A DNA stretch of 16,354 nt from an uncultured Ruminococcus sp. (GCA_947589205.1 CANQCJ010000023.1:1-16354); one strand, 5' to 3'. Positions 7,111 to 14,224 are shown, counted from the stretch's first letter. Numbers and translations: made by a program. The notes: generated by a model from the letters alone, not told the origin.

Positions 7111-8562
7111 TCAATCCTTATAGTGCGACTGAACTTCTTTTATCTTATCAAAATTTTCCTCGAAAATTTTGACGATATCGGGATCGAAGTGTTCGCCGCT
7201 TTCTTTTTGGATAATAGCTAACGCTTCCTCGCTTTTCCAAGCTTTTTTGTAGGAGCGGTTGCTTGTGAGCGCATCGTAAACGTCCGCTATAGCCGTTATT
7301 CTTGCCGCAAGATCTATTTCCTCGCCCTTCATGCCGAGATAGCCCCTGCCGTTCCACCATTCATGGTGCTGCCACGCGATAAGGCGCGCTACCGACATTA
7401 TCTCGCCGGGAGCGTTATGCAGCAGGCTCTCGCCGATATTAACATGAGTTTTGATAACGGCAAATTCTTCGTCGGTAAGGCTGCCGCCCTTTTCGAGTAT
7501 CTCCGGCGGGATAAGCAGCTTTCCTATATCGTGCATCATCGAGGCTATGCGGATATTTTCAACGCGGTCGTGCTCGAGACCCATTTCCTCGGCGATTATC
7601 TTGCTGTATTCGGAAACTCTCTTGACGTGCTTGCCGGTCTGACCGGACTTTGCTTCGGTTATTTCCGCAAAAGCAAGCGTGACCTGCTCCTGCGTTTCAA
7701 GCGACTGCTTTGAAAGCACTTCGATCTCGGTGCGTTCTTCTATATGCCTGAAAAGTATATTGTAAGCTATCTGCGAAGCCGCATAGAGTATCACCGCGAA
7801 CGCGAGTATTATAAAATAGTACCCGATATCGAGAGAATCGTTTGCCTGAAGCATTACCTCAAAGCCTAAAAGTATAACGAGCAGGATAAAATTTATGATA
7901 GGCAGGGTGTTTATCTGCGAGAGCAGACCGCTTTTTTCGTTTTTTCTCATAAATTCTATCTTTTCCGCGCTCGGTATGTAGAAGATAAGCAGCATTATGA
8001 TGAAGCTTCCGGTCGAAAGCAAGCCGGACAGACCTAAGTATCTGTCGCCCAACGGTATTGTTATGATAACGCTCGTTATGTACATATAAAGCACAGCCAT
8101 ATATACAAAAACGCCCAGCTCGTGAGAGCAGCCGACAAGCTTGCAGTAGTCCTTTATTACTAAAAGAAGCACCGGGATAGATATGATAAAAATGATCACC
8201 AGCATCAAAAGCATTGAAATGTTTGAGCTGCCGAGCATATCGGTGTCTATAAGTATCCCGTAGATCGGAGAAAATTTCGGCACTATCGTTGAATTATCGG
8301 AAAATTCTATGACGTTTAACGCTAAAAGAAACGAGCTTAGTATAGTTTCAAACAAAAAAAGCACTGCCGCGAGTATTATAAAAAGACCGAGCGGTGAATA
8401 CGGGATAAGTCTCAGCAGCTTTCTTTTGTAGATGCTTTTGCTTTTTGCGTCCGTTCTTGTGCTGTATTTTGAAAGAAATATCCTGTCGTTTAAAAATAAA
8501 AAGATAAGCGCAGGTATCGACATATTTATCAGCGGGCTTATCCAAGAAATGACAGATTCCAC
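7111..8562 (-). CDS. Seven-pass membrane HD-GYP-type phosphohydrolase
   Basis: The protein has 483 residues. The first 270 or so hold about seven hydrophobic helices (roughly 10-30, 50-84, 112-137, 148-170, 177-197, 216-239 and 245-270). A short polar linker leads to a C-terminal HD-GYP domain (about 293-475). HD-GYP proteins are usually cyclic-di-GMP phosphodiesterases. Visible motifs are HDIGK with His344-Asp345, THVNIGESLL, HHEWWNG starting at His399, and a late DVYDAL-x5-RSYKKAW block. The signature tripeptide is GYL (407-409) instead of GYP, so activity and substrate are less certain. The N-terminal sensor part is not one I can name; it may sense a ligand or membrane state. The start is GTG 8562, with a purine-rich GAGGGGGTGGG just upstream. 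It is the first gene of the operon with ogg, driven by the promoter at 8607-8635. Confidence 0.88.
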   Translation of the reverse strand: MESVISWISPLINMSIPALIFLFLNDRIFLSKYSTRTDAKSKSIYKRKLLRLIPYSPLGLFIILAAVLFLFETILSSFLLALNVIEFSDNSTIVPKFSPIYGILIDTDMLGSSNISMLLMLVIIFIISIPVLLLVIKDYCKLVGCSHELGVFVYMAVLYMYITSVIITIPLGDRYLGLSGLLSTGSFIIMLLIFYIPSAEKIEFMRKNEKSGLLSQINTLPIINFILLVILLGFEVMLQANDSLDIGYYFIILAFAVILYAASQIAYNILFRHIEERTEIEVLSKQSLETQEQVTLAFAEITEAKSGQTGKHVKRVSEYSKIIAEEMGLEHDRVENIRIASMMHDIGKLLIPPEILEKGGSLTDEEFAVIKTHVNIGESLLHNAPGEIMSVARLIAWQHHEWWNGRGYLGMKGEEIDLAARITAIADVYDALTSNRSYKKAWKSEEALAIIQKESGEHFDPDIVKIFEENFDKIKEVQSHYKD

Positions 8563-8606
8563 AATATCCCACCCCCTCAGGCAGTTTTAAGCAAAGCTCT
8601 TATTCT

Positions 8607-8635
8607 ATTGTAGCATATTTTGCTTCTTTTGTCCA
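8607..8635 (-). promoter_or_regulatory. Sigma-A promoter of the HD-GYP/ogg operon
   Basis: On the minus strand TGGACA (8635-8630) and TACAAT (8612-8607) are separated by exactly 17 bases, and TGC directly precedes the -10 box. The -10 lies 44 bases upstream of the GTG start. Matches are 5/6 and 5/6 to the vegetative consensus. Confidence 0.75.
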
Positions 8636-8683
8636 GAGCTTTTTTATATTTTTTTAAATTTTAATGCTAAATATTAGTATATT

Positions 8684-8695
8684 TGACAAAAGTCA
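8684..8695. promoter_or_regulatory. Upstream 12-bp palindrome (possible operator)
   Basis: TGACAAAAGTCA is an inverted repeat of TGAC/GTCA with a 4-base centre. It is one base different from the palindrome at 8776-8787, 92 bases away, and sits between the two divergent promoters. It probably binds the same repressor or activator; no regulator gene lies nearby. Confidence 0.45.
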
Positions 8696-8705
8696 GCTTA
8701 TTAAA

Positions 8706-8772
8706 CTGCGCCAAAGGCACAGCATAGTCTGAGCGAAGCTCAGACGTTTACCTCTTACCTCTTACCTCTAAC
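8706..8772. repeat. Composite repeat, copy 1: perfect hairpin plus three 7-mers
   Basis: GCGCCAAAGGCAC is followed by a perfect 8-bp stem, GTCTGAGC-GAA-GCTCAGAC (8727-8745), and then by three tandem 7-base units: CCTCTTA at 8751, CCTCTTA at 8758 and CCTCTAA at 8765. A related element in inverted orientation lies at 12808-12844: the hairpin core CTGA[G/C]CGAAGCTCAG agrees at 14 of 15 bases, and the adjacent 7-mers have the same CCTCTAA-type unit. This suggests a dispersed, non-coding repeat family. No T-run follows the hairpin, so it is not a simple terminator. Confidence 0.65.
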
Positions 8773-8775
8773 TTA

Positions 8776-8787
8776 TGACAAATGTCA
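8776..8787. promoter_or_regulatory. 12-bp palindrome abutting the exporter promoter (possible operator)
   Basis: TGACA-AA-TGTCA is a perfect 5-bp inverted repeat ending one base before the -35 box of the ABC promoter. Its placement suits a TetR- or MarR-like repressor or another dimeric regulator. It matches the palindrome at 8684-8695 at 11 of 12 bases. Confidence 0.55.
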
Positions 8788-8788
8788 C

Positions 8789-8817
8789 TTGAAAAAATAT
8801 TTTTTAGTTGGTATAAT
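8789..8817 (+). promoter_or_regulatory. Sigma-A promoter of the ABC exporter operon
   Basis: TTGAAA (8789-8794) and TATAAT (8812-8817) are separated by 17 bases. The -10 lies 41 bases upstream of the ATG at 8859. Matches to consensus are 5/6 and 6/6. Confidence 0.85.
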
Positions 8818-8858
8818 TTAAATATAATGAAAATTCTAAAAGGAAAGGAAAGATACAT

Positions 8859-9806
8859 ATGCCGGAAACTATCGTAAAAATAGAAAATCTTGTAAAAAGA
8901 TACAAGGAGCTTATCGCGCTCGATCATTTTTCTCTCGAGATAAAGGAGGGCGAGATATTCGGGCTTTTAGGGCCTAACGGATCGGGCAAGACCACTACCA
9001 TAAACTGTCTGCTGTCGCTTTTGTCGTTCGACAAGGGAGAGATCGAGATATTCGGCGAAAAAATGAGCCCGACCAACTACAATGTAAAAAAGCAGATAGG
9101 CATGATAATGCAGAACGTCGCGGTGATCGACGAGCTGACGGTATATGAAAATATAGATTATTTCTGCGGACTTTACATAAACGACAAAGCAGAAAGAAAA
9201 AAATGCGTCGACGAGGCTGTCGAATTTGTCGGTCTGGGGGATTTTGTAAAATACCGCCCGAAAAAGCTTTCCGGCGGACTGCTTAGGCGTCTGAACATCG
9301 CCTGCGGCATTGCCCATAAGCCGAGACTGATAATTTTAGACGAACCGACAGTAGCGGTCGACCCGCAGAGCAGAAACAAGATATTAGAGGGCATACAGGA
9401 GCTTAACAGGCGCGGAGCGACGGTCATATATACCTCGCATTATATGGAGGAGGTAGAACAGATATGCACAAGGATAGCGATAATGGACAAGGGCAGGACT
9501 ATAGCTTTGGGAACGAAGGAGGAGCTTAAAAAGCGGATAAAAAATACAGAGACGATAACGGTGGAGGTCATGCAGTTAAGCGAGGAAAAATTGAGCGAGG
9601 TGCGTGCATTGGCTCATGTGAGCGAAACGGAGTACAGCGAGGGACGGCTTGTCGTAAAATATTCCGGCGGAAAGCATAATCTTATACGGCTTATGGAATA
9701 TTTGAAAAACAACGATATAGTTATCGGCAGAGTTTTCACCGAGCTGCCTACGCTAAACGATGTTTTTCTCGAGGTCACCGGAAAAACGCTGCGCGACAGC
9801 GTGTGA
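8859..9806 (+). CDS. ABC exporter ATP-binding protein (ABC-2/DrrA type)
   Basis: This is a 315-residue cytoplasmic ATPase that powers the two permeases encoded directly downstream. All nucleotide-binding motifs are intact: Walker A GPNGSGKT at 38-45, a Q-loop in MIMQNVAVIDEL, the ABC signature LSGG, Walker B LIILDEPT, a D-loop VDPQSR and the switch histidine in YTSHYMEE. The sequence after residue 230 is the C-terminal extension seen in DrrA/CcmA-like exporters of drugs, lipids or peptides. ATG 8859 follows AGGAAAGGAA (8841-8850) at good distance. The operon continues with a 27-base gap to the first permease. The substrate cannot be told from the sequence. Two palindromes near the promoter suggest repressor control, but no regulator gene is adjacent. 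Confidence 0.95.
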   Translation: MPETIVKIENLVKRYKELIALDHFSLEIKEGEIFGLLGPNGSGKTTTINCLLSLLSFDKGEIEIFGEKMSPTNYNVKKQIGMIMQNVAVIDELTVYENIDYFCGLYINDKAERKKCVDEAVEFVGLGDFVKYRPKKLSGGLLRRLNIACGIAHKPRLIILDEPTVAVDPQSRNKILEGIQELNRRGATVIYTSHYMEEVEQICTRIAIMDKGRTIALGTKEELKKRIKNTETITVEVMQLSEEKLSEVRALAHVSETEYSEGRLVVKYSGGKHNLIRLMEYLKNNDIVIGRVFTELPTLNDVFLEVTGKTLRDSV

Positions 9807-9833
9807 AAAAAATTGGGAGGAGCTTTTTAAGAT

Positions 9834-10964
9834 ATGTTTTTGCGGCTGTTAAAATACGATATTCTTACAAATATGCGAAACGCTCAGTCGATGTTCTGGG
9901 TGCTTGCTTTTCCGATAATTTTAAGCACGTTTTTTAATATAGCCTTTTCGGGACTTTACGAGGGGGATCTGTTGTTTGAAAGCATACCGGCGGCGGTGGT
10001 GTATCAAAAGGACAACGAGGCGTTAAGAACTGCCCTCGAAGCCGTTTCAAGCGGCGAGGACGCGCTTTTTGAGATAAAAGAGCTTTCGAGCGAAAGGGCG
10101 AACGAATTGCTCAAGGACGGCAAGGTCAAGGGGATAATCAATGTCGGCGATGAGATAACGCTTTCGGTAAAAAGCAAGGGAGTGGAGGAGAGCATAATAA
10201 AGGGCTTTCTCGACAGGTATCTTGTAAGCGAAAAAATAATTACCGACTGCATAAAGACCGACCCGTCAAGGGCGCAGGACGTTATTGCTTCGATAAGCGC
10301 GGAGGTATCCTCGATAAACGAAAAGCCGATGAGTGCGAAAAACTTAGACCCTTATGTGCAGTATTTTTACAACGCTATCGCTATGGCTTGTCTTTACGGA
10401 GCGTTTATCGGCTTTAGCGCCGCGGAAAACAATCAGGGAAGCATTTCCGAGGTCGGCGCGAGAAAGTGCATTTCTCCGGCAAGCCAATTTGTAAGCGTCA
10501 GCGCGTCCCTTGCGGGCAGCTTTATCATAAACAGCGTCTGCGCTTTACTGGCGGTAATATACATAAAATACCTGCTGAAGATAAATTTCGGCGTACCTGT
10601 TTACGCGCTTATCGGAATAAGCGTTCTCGCCTCGCTGCTCGGTACATCGCTGGGATTTATGATAGGCTCGCTCGGAAAAATAAAAAGACAGGTGCTGTTT
10701 TCCGTGATGCTGGCGGTAATAATGCTCATGTGCTTTCTGAGCGGGCTTATGGTGGGAAATATGTACGGCTTGGTGCAGTATTATGCGCCGTGGTTCAACA
10801 AAATAAACCCCGCCGCGCTGATAAACGACAGCTTCTATACGATAAACGTCTACGGCGTCTGCGGACGGCTGATAAGAAATCTTGGAACGATGATAACGGA
10901 AAGCGCATTGTTTATCGTCTGCGGTATATTGCTGATAAGGAGGCGCAGGTATGCAAGTCTTTAA
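9834..10964 (+). CDS. ABC-2 type exporter permease, first subunit
   Basis: This 376-residue membrane protein has the standard layout of ABC-2 permeases. One N-terminal membrane helix (about 20-40) is followed by a large extracytoplasmic region of about 130 residues, then five more helices (roughly 176-198, 224-246, 257-278, 286-308 and 353-369). The segment INPAALINDSFYTI before the last helix is typical of the family. The C-terminus is basic (RRRRYASL), as expected for the cytoplasmic side. ATG 9834 is preceded by GGGAGGAG at 9815-9822. The 3' end overlaps the second permease by 14 bases, indicating translational coupling. It probably pairs with the next gene product as a heterodimer, an inference from layout. 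Confidence 0.9.
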   Translation: MFLRLLKYDILTNMRNAQSMFWVLAFPIILSTFFNIAFSGLYEGDLLFESIPAAVVYQKDNEALRTALEAVSSGEDALFEIKELSSERANELLKDGKVKGIINVGDEITLSVKSKGVEESIIKGFLDRYLVSEKIITDCIKTDPSRAQDVIASISAEVSSINEKPMSAKNLDPYVQYFYNAIAMACLYGAFIGFSAAENNQGSISEVGARKCISPASQFVSVSASLAGSFIINSVCALLAVIYIKYLLKINFGVPVYALIGISVLASLLGTSLGFMIGSLGKIKRQVLFSVMLAVIMLMCFLSGLMVGNMYGLVQYYAPWFNKINPAALINDSFYTINVYGVCGRLIRNLGTMITESALFIVCGILLIRRRRYASL

Positions 10965-12108
10965 GCTTTACAATAAAATTTTCATAAACCGCCTGCCGAG
11001 CACGCTGATATATTTTGCGGTGTTCGCCGCGATAGCGTTTATAATGACCGCGGGAAGCTCTCAGCCGGGCGGGTTTGAAAAGACCAGGATCACGATAAAC
11101 GTAATAGACAACGACAATACCGCTTCGAGCGGGATATTGGTAAATATGCTTAAAGAGGATCACAATGTAAAAAATATCGGGAACGATGAGGAAAAAATAT
11201 ATGACGAGCTTTTCTATCAGGTGATAAGCTATTCGCTGACGATAAACGAGGGCTTTGAGGAGGCGCTTGCCGAAGGCAGGACGGACGGGCTTTTTGACGG
11301 AATGAAGATGCCGTCCTCTTACGGTTCGGTGTATTTTGAAAACGATCTTAACAAATTCGTTTCCTCGGCGAGCGCGTATATCGCCGGCGGGAGCAGCGCG
11401 CAGGCTGCCTGTGAAAAGGCGGCGGAGGTCTGCAAAATAAGCACGGGCACGAGCATAGAAAGCTTTTCCGCCAACAGCGGCAGCGGGAATGATTCCGACC
11501 TCGATGTATTCATGCAGTACCTCGGCTATATTTTCGTCTGCATGATGGTAGCGGGCATAAGTCCGATAATTGCAAGATTCAACAGTCACGACATAAAAAA
11601 CCGCATGAACTGTTCGGCGATGAGCCTTAGAAGCTATACATTGCAGCTTATCTTAGGCGTGTGCGTTTCGGTGGCGCTGGTCTGGACGGCGTATATGGCG
11701 CTTGCAGCGGCGGTCTACAAAAAAGAGCTTTTCAGCACGCGCGGACTTTACAGTATGTTAAATTCCTTTGCATACCTTACCGCGAACGCCGGTATAGCGG
11801 CGGTCATAGCGCAGCTTGTCAGCAAGGAGAGCATCATCAACAACATAAACACCTCGCTAAGCTTGGGCATGAGCTTTCTCTGCGGCGTTTTCGTTCCGCA
11901 GTACCTGCTCGGCGAAGGCGTTCTCAAAGCGGCAAGATACCTGCCCGCCTACTGGTACATCAAAAACAACAACATGATATTCGCTCTTAGCGACGAAGCG
12001 TTCACAGCGCGGAAATACTTATTGTATGTAGGCATACAGCTTTTGTTTACGGCGGCGTTTTTGTTAGCAGTGCCGTTTATTGCAAGGAGCAGGGCGAAAG
12101 AGAAATAA
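10951..12108 (+). CDS. ABC-2 type exporter permease, second subunit
   Basis: This is a 385-residue membrane protein with the same design as the preceding permease: an N-terminal helix (about 15-34), a long extracytoplasmic domain (about 35-186), then five helices (roughly 187-208, 228-254, 268-290, 298-318 and 356-378). The segment SLGMSFLCGVFVPQYLLGEG followed by ARYLPAYWY is characteristic of ABC-2 permeases. The start at ATG 10951 lies within the last codons of the first permease and has a near-perfect ribosome site, AAGGAGG (10937-10943), 7 bases upstream. The two permeases look diverged from each other, so a heterodimeric channel with a homodimer of the single ATPase is the likely complex. 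The operon ends at the hairpin beginning 12118. Confidence 0.9.
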   Translation: MQVFKLYNKIFINRLPSTLIYFAVFAAIAFIMTAGSSQPGGFEKTRITINVIDNDNTASSGILVNMLKEDHNVKNIGNDEEKIYDELFYQVISYSLTINEGFEEALAEGRTDGLFDGMKMPSSYGSVYFENDLNKFVSSASAYIAGGSSAQAACEKAAEVCKISTGTSIESFSANSGSGNDSDLDVFMQYLGYIFVCMMVAGISPIIARFNSHDIKNRMNCSAMSLRSYTLQLILGVCVSVALVWTAYMALAAAVYKKELFSTRGLYSMLNSFAYLTANAGIAAVIAQLVSKESIINNINTSLSLGMSFLCGVFVPQYLLGEGVLKAARYLPAYWYIKNNNMIFALSDEAFTARKYLLYVGIQLLFTAAFLLAVPFIARSRAKEK

Positions 12109-12117
12109 CAATAAAAA

Positions 12118-12165
12118 AAGCGGATACGCCCAAGGTTTAAAGGGCATATCCGCTTATTGTTTTTA
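12118..12165. terminator. Bidirectional terminator between the exporter operon and rubrerythrin
   Basis: AAGCGGATA (12118-12126) pairs with TATCCGCTT (12147-12155). After a single C/A mismatch, GCCC (12128-12131) pairs with GGGC (12142-12145), with a 10-base loop. On the plus strand the stem is followed by ATTGTTTTT; on the minus strand by a seven-base U-run. It serves both converging genes. Confidence 0.88.
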
Positions 12166-12170
12166 AAAAA

Positions 12171-12719
12171 TTACTTAAAGTATCTGTCGAGCAGACCCTT
12201 GAAGGCTCTGCCGTGTCTTGCTTCGTCCTTAGCCATTTCGTGAACGGTATCGTGAACGGCATCATAGCCTAATTCCTTAGCTCTCTTAGCGAGCTTGAGC
12301 TTGCCCTCGCAGGCTCCGTTTTCAGCCATCCATCTCTTTTCAAGATTTTCCTTAGTGGAAGCGGAAACGACCTCGCCGAGAAGCTCCGCGAACTTAGCGG
12401 CGTGCTCGGCTTCCTCATAAGCCGCCTTTTCGTAGTACATACCTACCTCGGGATAACCCTCTCTGAAAGCGGCTCTCGCCATAGCAAGGTACATGCCGAC
12501 CTCGCTGCACTCGCCCTCGAAGTTTTCTTTAAGACCCGCAACGACCTCTGCGTCGAGACCCTGTGCAGAGCCTACCTTGTGATCGTCCGCCCAGGTGACC
12601 TCCGCCGACTCGTCTACCTTATTGAACTTTTCCGCGGGAGCTTTACATACCGGGCATACCGCGGGAGCGGATTCGCCCTCATAAATATAACCGCAAACCG
12701 AACATACAAACTTTGACAT
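12171..12719 (-). CDS. Reverse rubrerythrin (rubredoxin domain first)
   Basis: This 182-residue cytoplasmic peroxide/oxygen-detoxifying enzyme is typical of anaerobes. The rubredoxin-like iron site lies at the N-terminus (Cys6, Cys9, Cys22 and Cys25 in CSVCG and CPVCK), and the ferritin-like diiron domain follows. EEAEH (102-106) and DEARH (165-169) provide the main metal ligands, with Glu70 and Glu133 or Glu138 as other candidates. This order is the reverse of classical rubrerythrin and matches the clostridial reverse-rubrerythrin group, whose C. acetobutylicum members accept electrons from NADH through rubredoxin and a reductase. AGGAGG lies just upstream of the ATG at 12719. The 5' leader contains a short GC hairpin (12755-12771). 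I found no convincing promoter in it, so transcription may come partly from the upstream lipoprotein gene, whose transcript has no clear terminator. Confidence 0.95.
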   Translation of the reverse strand: MSKFVCSVCGYIYEGESAPAVCPVCKAPAEKFNKVDESAEVTWADDHKVGSAQGLDAEVVAGLKENFEGECSEVGMYLAMARAAFREGYPEVGMYYEKAAYEEAEHAAKFAELLGEVVSASTKENLEKRWMAENGACEGKLKLAKRAKELGYDAVHDTVHEMAKDEARHGRAFKGLLDRYFK

Positions 12720-12754
12720 GATACAAGTCCTCCTATTTAGATATATGTTATTCT

Positions 12755-12776
12755 GCCGGGTAAATACCGGCTTTTT
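12755..12776 (+). terminator. Small GC hairpin with T-run, opposite to the flanking genes
   Basis: GCCGG (12755-12759) pairs with CCGGC (12767-12771) around a 7-base loop, followed on the plus strand by CTTTTTATTG. As a terminator it would stop plus-strand (antisense) transcripts, since both flanking genes run on the minus strand. On the minus strand it is a 5'-leader hairpin of the rubrerythrin mRNA without a U-run. Confidence 0.4.
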
Positions 12777-12807
12777 ATTGACTTTTTTGGATTTATAGGC
12801 TTTCGCT

Positions 12808-12844
12808 GAGAGGTTAGAGGTTAGAAGCTGAGCTTCGGTCAGCT
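12808..12844. repeat. Composite repeat, copy 2 (inverted): two 7-mers plus hairpin
   Basis: On the plus strand GAGGTTA occurs twice in tandem (12810-12816 and 12817-12823), then the hairpin AGCTGA/TCAGCT (12826-12831 with 12839-12844). Read on the minus strand this has the same order as the element at 8706-8772: hairpin first, then CCTCTAA-type units. The hairpin arm contains the TGA stop of the lipoprotein gene. No T-run follows on the minus strand. Confidence 0.6.
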
Positions 12845-14224
12845 AAGCATCCAGCGGAGGATCTCGAAGTATTTGCCGTCCTCTACCGTTACGCTGACCG
12901 TGTGCTTTGCTTTTTCGTCAAAGGAAACTATTTCTTCGTTGTAGGCATAGTCGCCCCAGCCGCCTTCAAAGTTTCCGTCGATGACCTTTACCTCTTCGCC
13001 GTCAACGCTTATCGTTGCCGCGCCCATGTTTCCGCCTACGCCCTTGAGCAAGAGCATACCGAGGTTTTTAAACTCCATTTCGCAGGTGAACGTTCCGCCG
13101 TCCTTGGTCGCCCAGCCGTTGGGGAAATTCCAGAGCACGGTGGTGTCGTTTGTGAAGCTGCCCGCGTCGGTGACGTTTACAAGATCGGAATTTTTATCCG
13201 CAAGAACGGCGTCGGCGTATTTGTCTCCGGTGGGAGATTCCATAGAAGCGTCAAACGGTGTTGAAGCTTCGGTATAGCTGTCGATATCGTCCTTTACGCC
13301 GCCTACGAAGTCTATAAGAAGCTGCGCCAAAAGGGTATGACCGGCGTCGTTCGGGTGTACCTCGTCAGCCTGCGTGGTCTCCCATGCGAGATTTCCTGCT
13401 TCTATCTCGGGCATTATCGCGTCGTGATAGGAAATTACCGGAACGCCGTAATATTCGGCGATCTCTCCGTGCATATCCTGCGGGCAGCCGCCGTCCTTGG
13501 TGGTCATTTCTATAAGAACTACCGCGGGATTGTTTTCAGCCGCAAGACATTTTCTTACAAGGCTGTCCATAGTGGTCTTATAAAAATCGGTGTTGGCGTC
13601 GTTGATAAATTCGATAAAGATGATATCCGGCTTTTCGGCGAGCACCTCCGCGTCAACGCGGTGAACGCCTAAGTAGGAATCGGTCGCGCCTATACCGGCG
13701 TTAGTCGCCTTTGAGAAAAGGCAAACGTTATCCTCCCACCATTTTTCAAACTGCGCCGTGTATGTATTCTGGCTTGAAGAGGTGGTCGAGCCTGCGGTTA
13801 TCGAGTCGCCGAGAAAAGCTATCTTTATCGGCGTGTCGACCTTTTCCTGCGGTGAAACGCTGTCGTCGTTCTGAAGCTCTATCGCCGCCTTGATCTTTTC
13901 CGCAAGGCGGGTCTTGTCTCCCTCAAAATAAACCGAACGTGCGATCATATTATCTGTCGGTCCCTCCTCGATGTTTATTGCCCCGTCGTTTACCGGAGCT
14001 TTAAGGTCGTCCGAGCCTTGAGCCGCGCTCTCGTCGGCAGCGCTTTCGTCAGCGGGAGCTTCTTCAGCGGAGGAGTCCGCCGCGCTTTCTTCAGCCTGCT
14101 CGCTTGCAGCCGCCGTGCTGTTGTCGGCTTTGCTTTCTCCGCCGTCGTCAGAGCCGGAGCAGGAAGCAAGGCAGACCGCGGCAAGAGTAAAGGCAGTCAA
14201 AGCTGCTAAAATTTTCTTGATCAT
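12839..14224 (-). CDS. SGNH/GDSL-hydrolase lipoprotein
   Basis: This is a 461-residue exported lipoprotein. Residues 1-21 form a signal peptide ending in the lipobox LASC with Cys22 as the lipidated residue. An Ala/Ser/Glu-rich low-complexity linker runs to about 75. The SGNH hydrolase domain (about 132-310) contains FLGDSIT with nucleophile Ser141, NAGIGATDS at 175-183, EFINDAN with Asn208, and DEVHPN with Asp287 and His290. Glycine in the third block is replaced by Phe-Ile, a modest departure from GxND. The C-terminal 130 or so residues look like a beta-rich accessory domain of unknown role (LWNFPNGWATKDGGTFTC onward). Such enzymes often deacetylate or de-esterify carbohydrates or lipids; the substrate is unknown. 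GAAAGGA precedes the ATG. The promoter at 14278-14306 drives it. The stop codon lies inside a repeat hairpin. Confidence 0.9.
   Translation of the reverse strand: MIKKILAALTAFTLAAVCLASCSGSDDGGESKADNSTAAASEQAEESAADSSAEEAPADESAADESAAQGSDDLKAPVNDGAINIEEGPTDNMIARSVYFEGDKTRLAEKIKAAIELQNDDSVSPQEKVDTPIKIAFLGDSITAGSTTSSSQNTYTAQFEKWWEDNVCLFSKATNAGIGATDSYLGVHRVDAEVLAEKPDIIFIEFINDANTDFYKTTMDSLVRKCLAAENNPAVVLIEMTTKDGGCPQDMHGEIAEYYGVPVISYHDAIMPEIEAGNLAWETTQADEVHPNDAGHTLLAQLLIDFVGGVKDDIDSYTEASTPFDASMESPTGDKYADAVLADKNSDLVNVTDAGSFTNDTTVLWNFPNGWATKDGGTFTCEMEFKNLGMLLLKGVGGNMGAATISVDGEEVKVIDGNFEGGWGDYAYNEEIVSFDEKAKHTVSVTVEDGKYFEILRWMLS

Noticed and set aside
8751..8771. CCTCTTA tandem units as a CRISPR array
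   Set aside because: Units of 7 bases repeat directly with no spacers, and no cas genes are nearby.
10466..10987. Open frame of 173 codons on the plus strand overlapping both permeases
   Set aside because: It is a shifted frame of the first permease with an Arg/Lys-rich, low-complexity product. The real coding frame shows clear membrane helices.
12779..12798. TTGACT followed by TTATAG as a plus-strand promoter
   Set aside because: The spacing is about 9 bases, too short for sigma-A, and no plus-strand gene follows.
12826..12844. Repeat hairpin as the terminator of the lipoprotein gene
   Set aside because: No T-run follows it on the minus strand, and the stop codon is inside the stem.
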